This document shows, in pieces, positions 51,756-60,576 of a stretch of DNA of 64,000 nucleotides. Below the pieces are notes generated by a model. That model ran no database searches. It worked only from the letters and a program-made list of their open reading frames with translations, and had not been told where the DNA came from. This DNA is from Paracoccus shanxieyensis. Its GTDB lineage: Bacteria > Pseudomonadota > Alphaproteobacteria > Rhodobacterales > Rhodobacteraceae. The position numbers and the translations under genes were made by a program. Numbering within the stretch: position 1 is the stretch's first letter; every line of letters starts with the position of its first letter. Location of the stretch: NCBI RefSeq assembly GCF_009711265.1, contig NZ_WMII01000015.1:55421-119420 (forward strand). Direction: 5' to 3'.

Positions 51756-52601
51756 TGATTTCCCCGTTGGTGTTTTGCTTTTTGAACTGTGGCTTGGGTT
51801 GGATGGCAAGCCACCGTCCCGGCCGTTTCACGTCTCGCCTGTCCCGGCGCTGTCAGGTCGGCCCAGTGACAGACGACGCCGTCCGGTCTGCCTTTTGCTT
51901 GCGTAAACCATATGTAGACGTTCGAGATTTCGCGCAGCCCTGCCCTGCAATCACGCCTGAAGCGCGACCCGGGCGTTGGCGCCCGCCATCTGTGCACGGC
52001 AAAGCCAAGGCCTGTGACGGATCGCGCGCAGATCGCGCAGCCCTTCTTGTGGGACGGATATTTTTCCCGGCATGCAGCGGCCCAAGCGTGGGCAGCGCGT
52101 CGCAGAAGCCGATGGCGCGCCCCGCCGGTGAGCGTCGGATCGTGGCCATGGCTGCTGCAACCCCAAAGGCCGCGATCTTGCTTTGCCTGATATGCGTCAC
52201 GGACGCTCTCCATGATTCCCATGCGATCATCATTTGCAGACAAACAATAAATGCTGGATAGCTTTTTATGCGGGCTGTCTGCGGAAGTTCGGCCAAAGCC
52301 GCCCGCAAGGCCGAAAAATCAGGCAACCGCGCCCCATATCATCGCCATGGCGTGAAATCCGGGCAAATCGCGCGTTCGGATCTGCGGGCAATCAGCGGCG
52401 TCTTGGCACATCAACGCCAGGTATGACGGAACGCCGGACAATCCTGAGGCGAACGCGCGCCGGCAGCAACCAGCGGAAATGGCAGGTTGTGGCGGATCGG
52501 CGCGCTCTCCAAAAGTCGATTTTGTCTGCACCCTCGACAGCCCTTGCGGAAGTCGTCATTCGCGCAAGCCCATGTTTTTGTAACCGTTATCGGAGCGTCA
52601 T
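51756..52601. other. Long intergenic region between the MFS and RTX genes
   Basis: No convincing gene is seen in these 846 bases; open frames here have no recognisable motif or ribosome site. It holds two lower-GC patches, near 51897-51935 (possible promoter of the MFS-Mo enzyme operon) and 52200-52275, and the second copy of the 16-bp motif at 52357-52372. The span upstream of the RTX start carries GGAG at 52592-52595. Confidence 0.6.
52357..52372. repeat. 16-bp intergenic motif, copy 2
   Basis: An exact match to 24489-24504 (ATCCGGGCAAATCGCG), in the same orientation relative to a plus-strand gene start (230 bases before the RTX gene). Confidence 0.7.
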
Positions 52602-55139
52602 ATGCCCAGCCCCACCACCCCGCTTCTGCCCTCGACGATCGGCCTTGTCGAAGGCCAAAGCCGGGATCTGCTGCTGAGCTTTCAGGGCTTGCAGAACCAC
52701 ATGGTGACTTGGAGCTATTCCATCGCCTTCGACGGCTCGGCCGCCAACACGGATCTGCAGCCGCTGTCCGAAAGCGGCTGGTTCGATGTCGCCTCGGTCA
52801 CGCCGCAGGATCGCAGCATCACCATCAATATCGCCGCGCTGCGCGATTATATCCGCGAACCGACCGAGACCGCCTCGCTGATCGTGCAGCTGGGCGGCGA
52901 TGCGCAGTTCAGCGATGGCAGCCAAAGGCAGGTCGTCAGCATCGAGATCGCGGATTTCAACCTGACGATGGGCGGTCCGGGCAACGACACGCTGATCGGC
53001 ACCAATGACCCGGAAATGCTGATCGGCGGCGCGGGCAACGATACCTATGACCTGAGCTATGGCGATGTGGTGATCGAGGAGGCGGATGGCGGCATCGACA
53101 CCGTGCTGACCCCGAACCGCGGCTTTGAATGGTCATCCAGCCCGGTTCGCTTTTATTTCTACAGGATGCCCGAAAATGTCGAAAACGTCATCGACCGAAT
53201 GTCGGGGTCAGTTGAATTGATCGGCAACGATCTGGACAACCACATGGTCGGCGGCAGGGGTTACGTCGATGGCGGGCGTGGGGCCGACACGATGATCGGC
53301 GGTGGCAACTTCACGCGCTTCATCGTCGACAATCCCGGCGATGTGGTGATCGTCGAACCGGGCGGGTATGAAACCGTCGAATCCTCGGTCAGCTTTACGC
53401 TGGGGCCGAACATCAAGGATCTGGAACTGACCGGAACCGCCGACATCACCGGGACGGGCAATGCCGAAAACAACCTGATCACCGGCAATTCCGGCAATAA
53501 CACGCTGGATGGCGGGCTTGGCTTCGACACCCTGCTGGGCGGCGCGGGCGATGATGTGCTGATCGTCGACCATATCTGGGATGAGGTCAGCGGCGGCGCT
53601 GGATACGATACGGTTCGCTCCAGCGTCAGCTATTCCCTCACGGATGTCGAGGTCGGCATTCTGACCGGGCGGGCGAATATCGACATCACCGGCGGCGCCA
53701 TCGCGAACCGTCTGGTCGGCAATGCCGGTGCAAACCGCATCGACGGCAGCATGGGTGCCGACACGATGGAGGGCGGCGGCGGTCACGACACTTATGTCGT
53801 GGACGACGCAGGCGATGTGGTGATCGAACTGGGCGGCGCGGGACGCGATACGGTCGAGGCCTCGGTCAACTATACGCTGGGCGCCAATGTCGAAGATCTG
53901 ACCCTGACCGGCACCGCCTCGTTGACGGCGACCGGCAACGCCTCGGGCAACTGGATCCGCGGCAACACCGCCGCCAACCTGATCGACGGCGGCCGGGGCG
54001 CGGATACCATGGAGGGCGGTGCCGGCGCGGATGTCTATATCGTGGACAATGCGCGAGATGTGATCACCGAACTTGCCGGTGGCGGCGTGGATACCGTCCG
54101 GACCTCGGTCAGCTATCGGGCCGCGGCGAATGTCGAAAACGTGGTGCTGACCGGCACGGCGAATATCAATGCAACAGGCACGATCTATGCCAATCTGCTG
54201 GTCGGAAATGCGGGCAACAATGTGCTGGACAGTATGCGCCGCTGGGAGGGAGAGCCCAACGAAGACACGCTGATCGGCGGCGCGGGCAACGATACCTATT
54301 ATTCCTATCACCGCCTGAATTCGATTGTCGAAGAGGCGAATGGCGGTGTCGATACGCTGCATTTCATCTATTCCTACGGCAGCGTGTCCTACACGATCCC
54401 GCAGAATGTCGAACACTTCGTGTATCACGGCACCAGCATAAACCTGACCGGGAATGCCCTGAACAACCGCATCACCGGCGGCACGCAAAGCGACACTCTG
54501 GATGGCGGCCTTGGCGCTGACACCATGACGGGCGGCGGCGGGATCAACGACTATTACGTCGACAATCTGGGTGATCGGGTCATTGGCGGTGACGGGCATG
54601 ACGTCGTTCACAGCTCGGTCAATTTCACCATGACCGCTGGCGTCGACTGGCTGTATCTCGGCGGCACGGCCAATCGCGGTCAGGGCAATGATCTGGACAA
54701 TTACATCAGCGGCGGCAGCAATGCGGTGCTGGATGCGCGGGGCGGCAACGATACGGTTTACGGTGGAGTTGGTGCGGATACGATCTCTGGCGGCTTGGGA
54801 GATGACTCGCTGAGTGGCGGCGACGGGGCTGACCGTTTCGTGTTCCGCAGCGCCAGTGAAAGCGCGGCAGGTTCGGGCGACGTGATCCTGGACTTCGACG
54901 CGTCCGAGGGAGACCGGATCGATCTGCGCAGCATCGACGCGGATGCGACCCGCGCCGGGAACCAGGCGTTCCGTCTGATCGGGGATGCAGGTTTCAGCGG
55001 GCGTGGCGGCGAATTGCGGACCGAGACCCAAGGCGGCAGCACCATCGTCACCGCAGATCTGGACGGCGACGCCATCGCCGATTTCCGGCTTGAGCTGCGC
55101 GGCGCACCGGCGCTGAGCGCGGCGGACTTCTTCCTGTAG
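52602..55139 (+). CDS. RTX (hemolysin-type calcium-binding repeat) secreted protein
   Basis: This 845-residue protein lacks an N-terminal signal peptide. Residues 1-125 are a beta-rich domain of unknown type. From about residue 126 onward, glycine-aspartate nonapeptides (GGPGNDTLIG, GGAGNDTY, GGLGADTMTGGGG) bind calcium. They are set in a longer repeating unit of roughly 75-100 residues with YTLGANVEDLTLTGTA and IRGNTAANLIDGG-type strands, about six units. The last 100 residues (DRFVFRSASESAAGSGDVILDF...ending SAADFFL) form the serralysin-like C-terminal module with a type I secretion signal. No protease, lipase or other catalytic motif is present. No type I transporter genes adjoin it. Likely a surface or matrix protein. 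Confidence 0.92.
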   Translation: MPSPTTPLLPSTIGLVEGQSRDLLLSFQGLQNHMVTWSYSIAFDGSAANTDLQPLSESGWFDVASVTPQDRSITINIAALRDYIREPTETASLIVQLGGDAQFSDGSQRQVVSIEIADFNLTMGGPGNDTLIGTNDPEMLIGGAGNDTYDLSYGDVVIEEADGGIDTVLTPNRGFEWSSSPVRFYFYRMPENVENVIDRMSGSVELIGNDLDNHMVGGRGYVDGGRGADTMIGGGNFTRFIVDNPGDVVIVEPGGYETVESSVSFTLGPNIKDLELTGTADITGTGNAENNLITGNSGNNTLDGGLGFDTLLGGAGDDVLIVDHIWDEVSGGAGYDTVRSSVSYSLTDVEVGILTGRANIDITGGAIANRLVGNAGANRIDGSMGADTMEGGGGHDTYVVDDAGDVVIELGGAGRDTVEASVNYTLGANVEDLTLTGTASLTATGNASGNWIRGNTAANLIDGGRGADTMEGGAGADVYIVDNARDVITELAGGGVDTVRTSVSYRAAANVENVVLTGTANINATGTIYANLLVGNAGNNVLDSMRRWEGEPNEDTLIGGAGNDTYYSYHRLNSIVEEANGGVDTLHFIYSYGSVSYTIPQNVEHFVYHGTSINLTGNALNNRITGGTQSDTLDGGLGADTMTGGGGINDYYVDNLGDRVIGGDGHDVVHSSVNFTMTAGVDWLYLGGTANRGQGNDLDNYISGGSNAVLDARGGNDTVYGGVGADTISGGLGDDSLSGGDGADRFVFRSASESAAGSGDVILDFDASEGDRIDLRSIDADATRAGNQAFRLIGDAGFSGRGGELRTETQGGSTIVTADLDGDAIADFRLELRGAPALSAADFFL

Positions 55140-55520
55140 ACCCGACGGCAGCCATCTGCCGCGCTGGTGAAGGCCCCGGCGCAGCAGATGGCGTGGTCAT
55201 GGCCCATGCGGTTTGGCCGGTCGTTTGGCTTTGCGCGGTTGGATGATCTGGCGGCCAGATCGTTGTCATCCAGCCATGGCCCGTCAGCAGACACCTTGGG
55301 GCGCGGATCCATGGCAGCACCCGATAAGGCCGCTTTGGCGCGTCGACAGATGATACTGCCAAGGCTGCGATGCGGCGCGTGACAGCGCCGACACCGCGCA
55401 CGGATTCCGGGCTTGAGTTTCGCGCCGCAGTTCGACGCAGCGGCCCACGCGCCAACGCCGGTGACCTTCACGACTGTGCCAACAGCGCGAACCGACAGGC
55501 GTTGCAGCGATCCATCGCAC

Positions 55521-55555
55521 GGCGCAGCGCCCTGATCTGATCAGGACGCTGCGCC
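55521..55555. terminator. Long near-perfect hairpin
   Basis: Two 17-base arms centred on 55538 (GGCGCAGCGCCCTGATC against its complement) pair at 16 of 17 positions with almost no loop. It lacks a T-run. Between converging genes it may act as a bidirectional stop or as a structured element. Confidence 0.5.
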
Positions 55556-55563
55556 GCACGGAC

Positions 55564-55580
55564 GACCGGGACGCCCGGTC
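55564..55580. terminator. Short hairpin just past the amidase stop
   Basis: GACCGGG/CCCGGTC with an ACG loop, 8 bases from the amidase gene end; no T-run on the minus strand, so termination is uncertain. Confidence 0.4.
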
Positions 55581-55588
55581 TTCAGCCC

Positions 55589-56845
55589 TCAGCCATATGC
55601 CCGCGCCGCAGCGAACAGCCGCGCATCCGTGCCGCGCCGTCCGACCAGCATGGTCATCGACCAGCCGCCCGCACCCGCCGTGGGCATCGCCAAGGCACAG
55701 CCATCCGCCAGATTGACCAGCGAGGTATTGCGCAGCATCGCCGCGTTCAGCGCGTCGAAATCCGCCTCGACCTCGGCAATGGTCGGAGGCATGCGCATAA
55801 GCGTCGGGGCGATGGCCGCATCGAAGGGGGCCATCGCGGCGTCGAAGCGGGCCGCGATCTGGGCCCGCGCCGCAAGCGCATCCTGCACCTGCGCGGGTGA
55901 CAGCGTTTCCGCAAACCGGATGCGCGACAGAACACGCGGATCGCCCGCCGTCTCCAGCGCGGTCAGATGTGAGGCATAGATCCGATGTGCCTGCGCCGCG
56001 ACGATGATGCGGTTCAGACCGATCGCCTCGCCCAGAAACGTCAGATCCAGCGGCTGCAACTCGTGCCCCGCCGCGCGCAGCCGCGCCTGATCGCCAGCAA
56101 ACAGCGCCTCAACCTCAGGTGACAGGCCGTTGGTGAAAGCCCCGACCGGCACGGCCAGCGTGTAAGGCCCCGTGGTCGCGTCCGTCAAAGCGGTTGCCGC
56201 CATCACTTCGACCATCTGGCGCAGCAGGTCGGGGTCGGCGGCCATCGGGCCGGGCGTGTCGAAACTGGGGGCAAGGGCATGCACGCCGCTATCGTCGATC
56301 AGCCCCTGCGTCGGCTTGATCCCCCACAGACCGTTCGCCGCCGCAGGGATGCGCAACGACCCGCCGGTATCGGTGCCAAGCGCCGCATCCGTAAGCCCCA
56401 GCCCCACCGTGACCGCCCCGCCCGACGACGAGCCGCCGGGAATGGTGCCTGCCGCCAGAACGCTGGACGGCGTGCCGTGATGCGGGTTCAGGCCCACGCC
56501 GGAATAGGCGAACTCCGACATCGACGTGCGGCCAAACATCAGCGCACCGGCCGCGCGCAGCCGGGCCACACCCACCGCATCGCGACTGGCGGGCGGCTGG
56601 TCGGACAGAAGCCGTGATCCGGCTGCCGTCACCTGCCCGGCCTCATCATACAGATCCTTGACCGAAACCAGCGTTCCGAACAGCGCCATCTTTTCGCCCG
56701 CCGCGTGCCGGGCGATCAGAGCTTCGGCCTCGGCGCTTATGCGGACGGGATCGAATTCGGTGAAGATGGCGCGGCGCTCGGCCTCGGCCATCGCCTCGAC
56801 GCGGGCGATGGCAGTGTCGACCTTGCTGCGGAAGGCCGCGATCAT
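55589..56845 (-). CDS. Amidase signature family hydrolase
   Basis: This 418-residue Ser-cisSer-Lys hydrolase has Lys63 (LVSVKDLYD), the cis-Ser loop GGSSSGG at 137-143 and nucleophile Ser163 (GTDTGGSLRIP). The substrate is unknown; the family includes aliphatic and aryl amidases, AtzF-like allophanate hydrolases and GatA. It is the last gene of the operon with a TRAP transporter and a DUF2848 protein, overlapping the latter by ATGA, so its substrate is probably an imported amide or a product of it. Confidence 0.92.
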   Translation of the reverse strand: MIAAFRSKVDTAIARVEAMAEAERRAIFTEFDPVRISAEAEALIARHAAGEKMALFGTLVSVKDLYDEAGQVTAAGSRLLSDQPPASRDAVGVARLRAAGALMFGRTSMSEFAYSGVGLNPHHGTPSSVLAAGTIPGGSSSGGAVTVGLGLTDAALGTDTGGSLRIPAAANGLWGIKPTQGLIDDSGVHALAPSFDTPGPMAADPDLLRQMVEVMAATALTDATTGPYTLAVPVGAFTNGLSPEVEALFAGDQARLRAAGHELQPLDLTFLGEAIGLNRIIVAAQAHRIYASHLTALETAGDPRVLSRIRFAETLSPAQVQDALAARAQIAARFDAAMAPFDAAIAPTLMRMPPTIAEVEADFDALNAAMLRNTSLVNLADGCALAMPTAGAGGWSMTMLVGRRGTDARLFAAARAYG

Positions 56846-57510
56846 GCGACCTCCGCCAGCGTGACGGTTTCGTATTCATGGGTGATGCTGCGGCCCGTGG
56901 CGGGGTTGGTCATCGCCATGCGGAACCGCGCGGCCGGACGCACGCCGCCCTTGGCGCCGAACGTGCCGCACATCATCGCCACGCCGCCCGCTGCGGCCAA
57001 CCCGTCCAGATCGGCCCCGGCGATCAGGTCCGCCAAGGGCCGGATCGAGGCAATGGTGCCGTCCTGATAGGGCACCCACGCGCCCCGCTCCTGGATCCAG
57101 CTTTGCAGGCGGATGTCCTCCAGCACGGGCTCGACCTCCTCCCATGGCCACAGCTCGGCGGCGCAGGGTTTGGCGCAGACCTGCTTGGACATGGCGACGG
57201 AATGCGCCTCCAGCGCGCGATCGGTGTGATCGGAAGCCAGACCAAGGTAACGCCGGCCGTCCACCTGCAGGATCAGCGGCTCGACCTCGCCCGAGGAATT
57301 CGGGCCGACCGCCTCGATCTGCGCGGCGGTGGTCAGCAGCGGCGCGGCCACACGATAGAACAGGGGCGTGGTCGATGGGGGTTTCACGCCCAATGCGGCC
57401 AGTTCGTCGATATGATGCTGGATCGCGGCGGCGTCGCGCCCGGTCCAGCCCGCCACCACCAGATGTGCGGGCGCGATATCCAGCGGGGCGCCGTTCAGAA
57501 TAAACGTCAT
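56842..57510 (-). CDS. DUF2848 family protein
   Basis: This 222-residue protein starts MTFILNGAPLDIAPAHLVVAGWTGRD, chosen because the preceding in-frame residues are out of family and the gene then starts 12 bases after dctM. Recognised as DUF2848 from GWTGRD, GPNSSGEVEPLIL, LASDHTDR and SKQVCAKPCAAELWPWEEV. The pattern resembles fumarylacetoacetate hydrolase-like lyases, but no reaction is established. Often found beside amidases and transporters, as here. No signal peptide. Confidence 0.8.
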   Translation of the reverse strand: MTFILNGAPLDIAPAHLVVAGWTGRDAAAIQHHIDELAALGVKPPSTTPLFYRVAAPLLTTAAQIEAVGPNSSGEVEPLILQVDGRRYLGLASDHTDRALEAHSVAMSKQVCAKPCAAELWPWEEVEPVLEDIRLQSWIQERGAWVPYQDGTIASIRPLADLIAGADLDGLAAAGGVAMMCGTFGAKGGVRPAARFRMAMTNPATGRSITHEYETVTLAEVA

Positions 57511-57521
57511 GTCTTGGTCTT

Positions 57522-58805
57522 TCACAGGATAGAGGGAAGCCAGAGCGCCAGCCCCGGCATGGCGATCAGCGCGGCGACCATGCAAAGCATGACCAGCACA
57601 TAGGGGATGGCCCCCATGATCACCTGATTGATGGATCCCGACCGCCGCGCGCCTTGCACGACGAACAGGTTCAGCCCGACGGGCGGCGTGATCAGCGCCA
57701 TTTCGATCAGAACGATCATCAGGATACCGAACCAGACCTTGTCATAGCCAAGGCCCGCCATGATCGGCACGACGATCGGAATGGTCGCGACCATCAGCGA
57801 CAGCGTCTCGATGAAAAAGCCCAGCACGATGTAAAGCGCGATCACCAGAAGCAGCGTGCCGAACGGGGTCAGACCCGCGCCTTCGATCATCTGCGTCAGT
57901 TGCCGCCCCAGCCCCGCCGCCGTCATGGCGAAGTTCAGAAACGAGGCCGCCGCCACCACCAGCATGATCATCGCCGAAATGCGGATCGTGCCCTTCAGCG
58001 CATCGGCCAAAGCCACGCGGCCAAGCCCGTCGCCAAAGGCGAAGGCGATGATGGCCGCCATCACGACGCCGATTGCCGCAGATTCCGTGGGCGTGGCCCA
58101 CCCGGCATAGATCGAGCCGATGACGACACCAAACAGCAGCATGATCGGGACAAGCTGGGTCAGGCTTTGCAGCCGCGCGCCCCAGTCGAAACTGCGCGAC
58201 GGACCGCCAAGCGACGGGCGGATGACGCAGATCAGCACCGTGATCACCATGAAGCCCACCGCCATCAGCAGACCGGGGATCAGACCGGCGGAAAACAGCT
58301 GCGGGATCGAGGTCTCGGTCAGAAAGCCATAGACGATCAGATTGATCGACGGCGGGATCAGGATGCCCAGCGTGCCGCCCGCCGCGATGGCGCCGGAAAA
58401 CAGTCGGGGATCATAGTTCAGACGCTCGGCCTGCGGCATGGCGACGGTGGCCACGGTCGCGGCCGTTGCGACCGAGGATCCCGACGTGGCCGAGAACATG
58501 GTCGCCGTGGCGATATTGGCGTGGACCAGCCCGCCCGGCAGCCAGGACAGCCATTTGTCCAATGCGCCATAGGTCCGCTCGGCCACGCCACCGCGCACAA
58601 GAATTTCGCCCAGAAAGACGAATAGCGGAATGGCGATCAGGGTCGAGGACGCCGAGGACGACCAGATCAGTTGCCCCAAGCCGCGCAGCAACGGAAAGGC
58701 CGAGAAGAACTCGCCTACCCCGATGCCCAGCAGGAACAGCACGATGCCCACCGGCAGCGACAGGGCCATCAGGCCCAGCAGCGAAAAAGCGACGGTCCAG
58801 ATCAT
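57522..58805 (-). CDS. TRAP transporter large permease subunit (DctM family)
   Basis: This 427-residue inner-membrane protein has about twelve helices and forms the sodium-coupled transport channel. Typical segments are FLLGIGVGEFF, VSLATVA-type GSSVATAATVATVAMPQAERLNYDPRL and GGTLGILIPPSINLIVYGFLTETSI, ending with VILIEMALITPPVGLNLFVVQG. Overlaps dctQ by ATGA. Confidence 0.95.
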   Translation of the reverse strand: MIWTVAFSLLGLMALSLPVGIVLFLLGIGVGEFFSAFPLLRGLGQLIWSSSASSTLIAIPLFVFLGEILVRGGVAERTYGALDKWLSWLPGGLVHANIATATMFSATSGSSVATAATVATVAMPQAERLNYDPRLFSGAIAAGGTLGILIPPSINLIVYGFLTETSIPQLFSAGLIPGLLMAVGFMVITVLICVIRPSLGGPSRSFDWGARLQSLTQLVPIMLLFGVVIGSIYAGWATPTESAAIGVVMAAIIAFAFGDGLGRVALADALKGTIRISAMIMLVVAAASFLNFAMTAAGLGRQLTQMIEGAGLTPFGTLLLVIALYIVLGFFIETLSLMVATIPIVVPIMAGLGYDKVWFGILMIVLIEMALITPPVGLNLFVVQGARRSGSINQVIMGAIPYVLVMLCMVAALIAMPGLALWLPSIL

Positions 58806-59347
58806 GTGTCCAACTCCGATCCGATGCCGATGGTCGCCTCAAGCTCGGCCCGGCGATTGGTGGCAAGGTAATAGATGGCAATCAGGCTGAGCGCGGTCGC
58901 GGTCACTGCGAACCAGACCCAGCCGGCGAACCAGATGCCCTGCGGAATCCACAGGGGCGTCTGCAGCGGGGTGTTGGCCCGCGCGCCGCTGGTCAGGGTC
59001 TTGGACAGGACCGGCCAGCATTTCACCGCGATCAGCAGGATGACCGAGGTGGTGACGATCATCGCGAAGATGTCCATCAATGCCCGGCCCGGATCGGCCA
59101 GTTTCTGGCGGATCAGGTCGATGCGCACATGCGCGCGGTCCATCAGCGCGCAGGCAAGCCCCCAGCTTGCGACCGCCGCCATGACATAGCCCGACACTTC
59201 GTCCGAACCGCCCAGCGAACCAAGGCCGAAGCGCCGCAACAGCACGTCGGACAGAATGAAAAGAACCGTCAGGATCAAGGCCACCCCCAGAAGGATGGCG
59301 ATGGCCCCATTCGCGCGCCGAAGCGCGCCGTGGATGTCATCGATCAT
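58802..59347 (-). CDS. TRAP transporter small permease subunit (DctQ family)
   Basis: This 181-residue protein has four transmembrane helices (about residues 14-34, 50-68, 90-110, 135-158). The family motif RRFGLGSLGGSDEVSGYVMAAVASWGLA follows helix 1. It lies 10 bases after the binding-protein gene and overlaps dctM. Confidence 0.94.
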   Translation of the reverse strand: MIDDIHGALRRANGAIAILLGVALILTVLFILSDVLLRRFGLGSLGGSDEVSGYVMAAVASWGLACALMDRAHVRIDLIRQKLADPGRALMDIFAMIVTTSVILLIAVKCWPVLSKTLTSGARANTPLQTPLWIPQGIWFAGWVWFAVTATALSLIAIYYLATNRRAELEATIGIGSELDT

Positions 59348-59357
59348 GAGTTTGGCC

Positions 59358-60389
59358 CTACTGCGCGATGGTCACGCCAGAGGTGGCGCCCACCGTCTGA
59401 TTCCAGCGGGTGACCCATTCGGCACCGGCACGGCTGGACCAGTCGGGCAGAACCTCGGTCGTCAGGATGGTGCGGGCCGCAGCGATATCCTCTGGGGAAG
59501 GTTCCAAGAGCGTCATCGCGGCTTTCGTCGGTTGCGGGCAGGCATCCGCCCCCGTCAGACAGGCCATGTCCGCATCCAGCCCACCTTCGGCCGCGTCCCA
59601 TGCGGGCGCCTCCAGCCCTTCGGCAACCGCCGCTTTCAGCACGGTCTGCTGGTCCGGGGACAGGGCGTCGAACTTGTCGCCATTCATGGCGATAACCACC
59701 GGATCCCAGCCGCCCAACGGCAAGGCGACCAGCGTGTCGCTGACCTCCCACCATCCGGCCGAAAAGCCCGACCCGGCCCCGGTCACCGCGCAATCGATCA
59801 CGCCGCGTTCCAGCGATCCCGGAACCTCGGAAAAGGCGATGTTGATGCCCTCGGCCCCCAGAGCCTCAAGGAACTTGGTGGTCATGCGCCCCGAGCCGCG
59901 CACCTTCTTGCCCTTCAGATCGTCCAGCGACGTGATCTGACCCCGGCAGAACACGATCTGCGGCGGATAAGGGGCAATGCCCAGAAGCTCGGCCCCGAAG
60001 CGGGCGCGCATGATATCGCCAACCATCGGTTTGGCCGCATCGACCATCGCTTGTGCCTCGGGGACCGTCGTCGCCAGCAGCGGCACATCCAGCCCTTCCA
60101 GCTCGGGCGCGTCGCCCACGGTGTAATCGGCCACGGTCGCGCCCACGTCGAACAGCCCGTCGCCCAGCATGCGGAACACATCGGCCCCCGCCATGCCCAT
60201 CTGGTCAAAGCTGGTCAGTTGGGCGGTGAACTGGTCATCGGTCAGGCCGCCGATCTTCTGCGTCCAGAACGGCGTTTCAAAATCCTGATAAAGGGGAAGG
60301 TTGCTCCAGCTTCCGACCACGCTCAGCTCCTCGGCCATAAGCGGAGTGGCAAGCATCGTCGTCCCCAGAATGGCGGCGGCAAGTTTCAT
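59358..60389 (-). CDS. TRAP transporter solute-binding protein (DctP family)
   Basis: This 343-residue periplasmic protein has signal peptide MKLAAAILGTTMLATPLMA; AGGAGAA precedes the ATG. The DctP fold is shown by SLDDLKGKKVRGSGRMTTKFLEALGA (with the conserved ligand-binding Arg) and FSEVPGSLERGVIDCAVTG. Two Cys near the C-terminus (MACLTGADACPQ) may form a disulfide. It opens a five-gene operon dctP-dctQ-dctM-DUF2848-amidase. The substrate is probably an amide-containing acid, judging by the co-transcribed hydrolase. Confidence 0.93.
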   Translation of the reverse strand: MKLAAAILGTTMLATPLMAEELSVVGSWSNLPLYQDFETPFWTQKIGGLTDDQFTAQLTSFDQMGMAGADVFRMLGDGLFDVGATVADYTVGDAPELEGLDVPLLATTVPEAQAMVDAAKPMVGDIMRARFGAELLGIAPYPPQIVFCRGQITSLDDLKGKKVRGSGRMTTKFLEALGAEGINIAFSEVPGSLERGVIDCAVTGAGSGFSAGWWEVSDTLVALPLGGWDPVVIAMNGDKFDALSPDQQTVLKAAVAEGLEAPAWDAAEGGLDADMACLTGADACPQPTKAAMTLLEPSPEDIAAARTILTTEVLPDWSSRAGAEWVTRWNQTVGATSGVTIAQ

Positions 60390-60576
60390 ATCGTTCTCCT
60401 GTTGGATCATTGCGGCCTTTGCGGCGCATTCTTGAATGCCCGGACCATGCGGGCCACGAACACCGATGCGGGGCTTCGGTCAGTCGGGCCCCGCGGATGT
60501 GTGCCCAAAATCGCAGCCAGAACCTATCGCATCAAGAATTCAATGATGTGCAATACCGATGCCAAAAACAGATCAG

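Larger units (their letters stand above)
55140..55588. other. Intergenic region between converging RTX and amidase genes
   Basis: No supportable gene in these 449 bases. The right third carries two hairpins (listed separately). The left part has no T-rich terminator close to the RTX stop. Confidence 0.55.

Noticed and set aside
51853..52326. Open frames on both strands in the MFS-RTX intergenic region as possible small genes
   Set aside because: They overlap each other, lack ribosome sites and motifs, and show no coherent protein-like composition.
52970..54830. Regular repeats that could be mistaken for a CRISPR array
   Set aside because: They are in-frame RTX coding repeats of varying sequence, without constant direct repeats or unique spacers.
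53208..55031. A 600-codon minus-strand frame opposite the RTX gene
   Set aside because: It arises because Gly-Asp repeat codons read backwards contain few stops; no independent support.
55167..55382. A 71-codon plus-strand frame after the RTX gene
   Set aside because: No ribosome-binding site, no motif, and low-complexity sequence.
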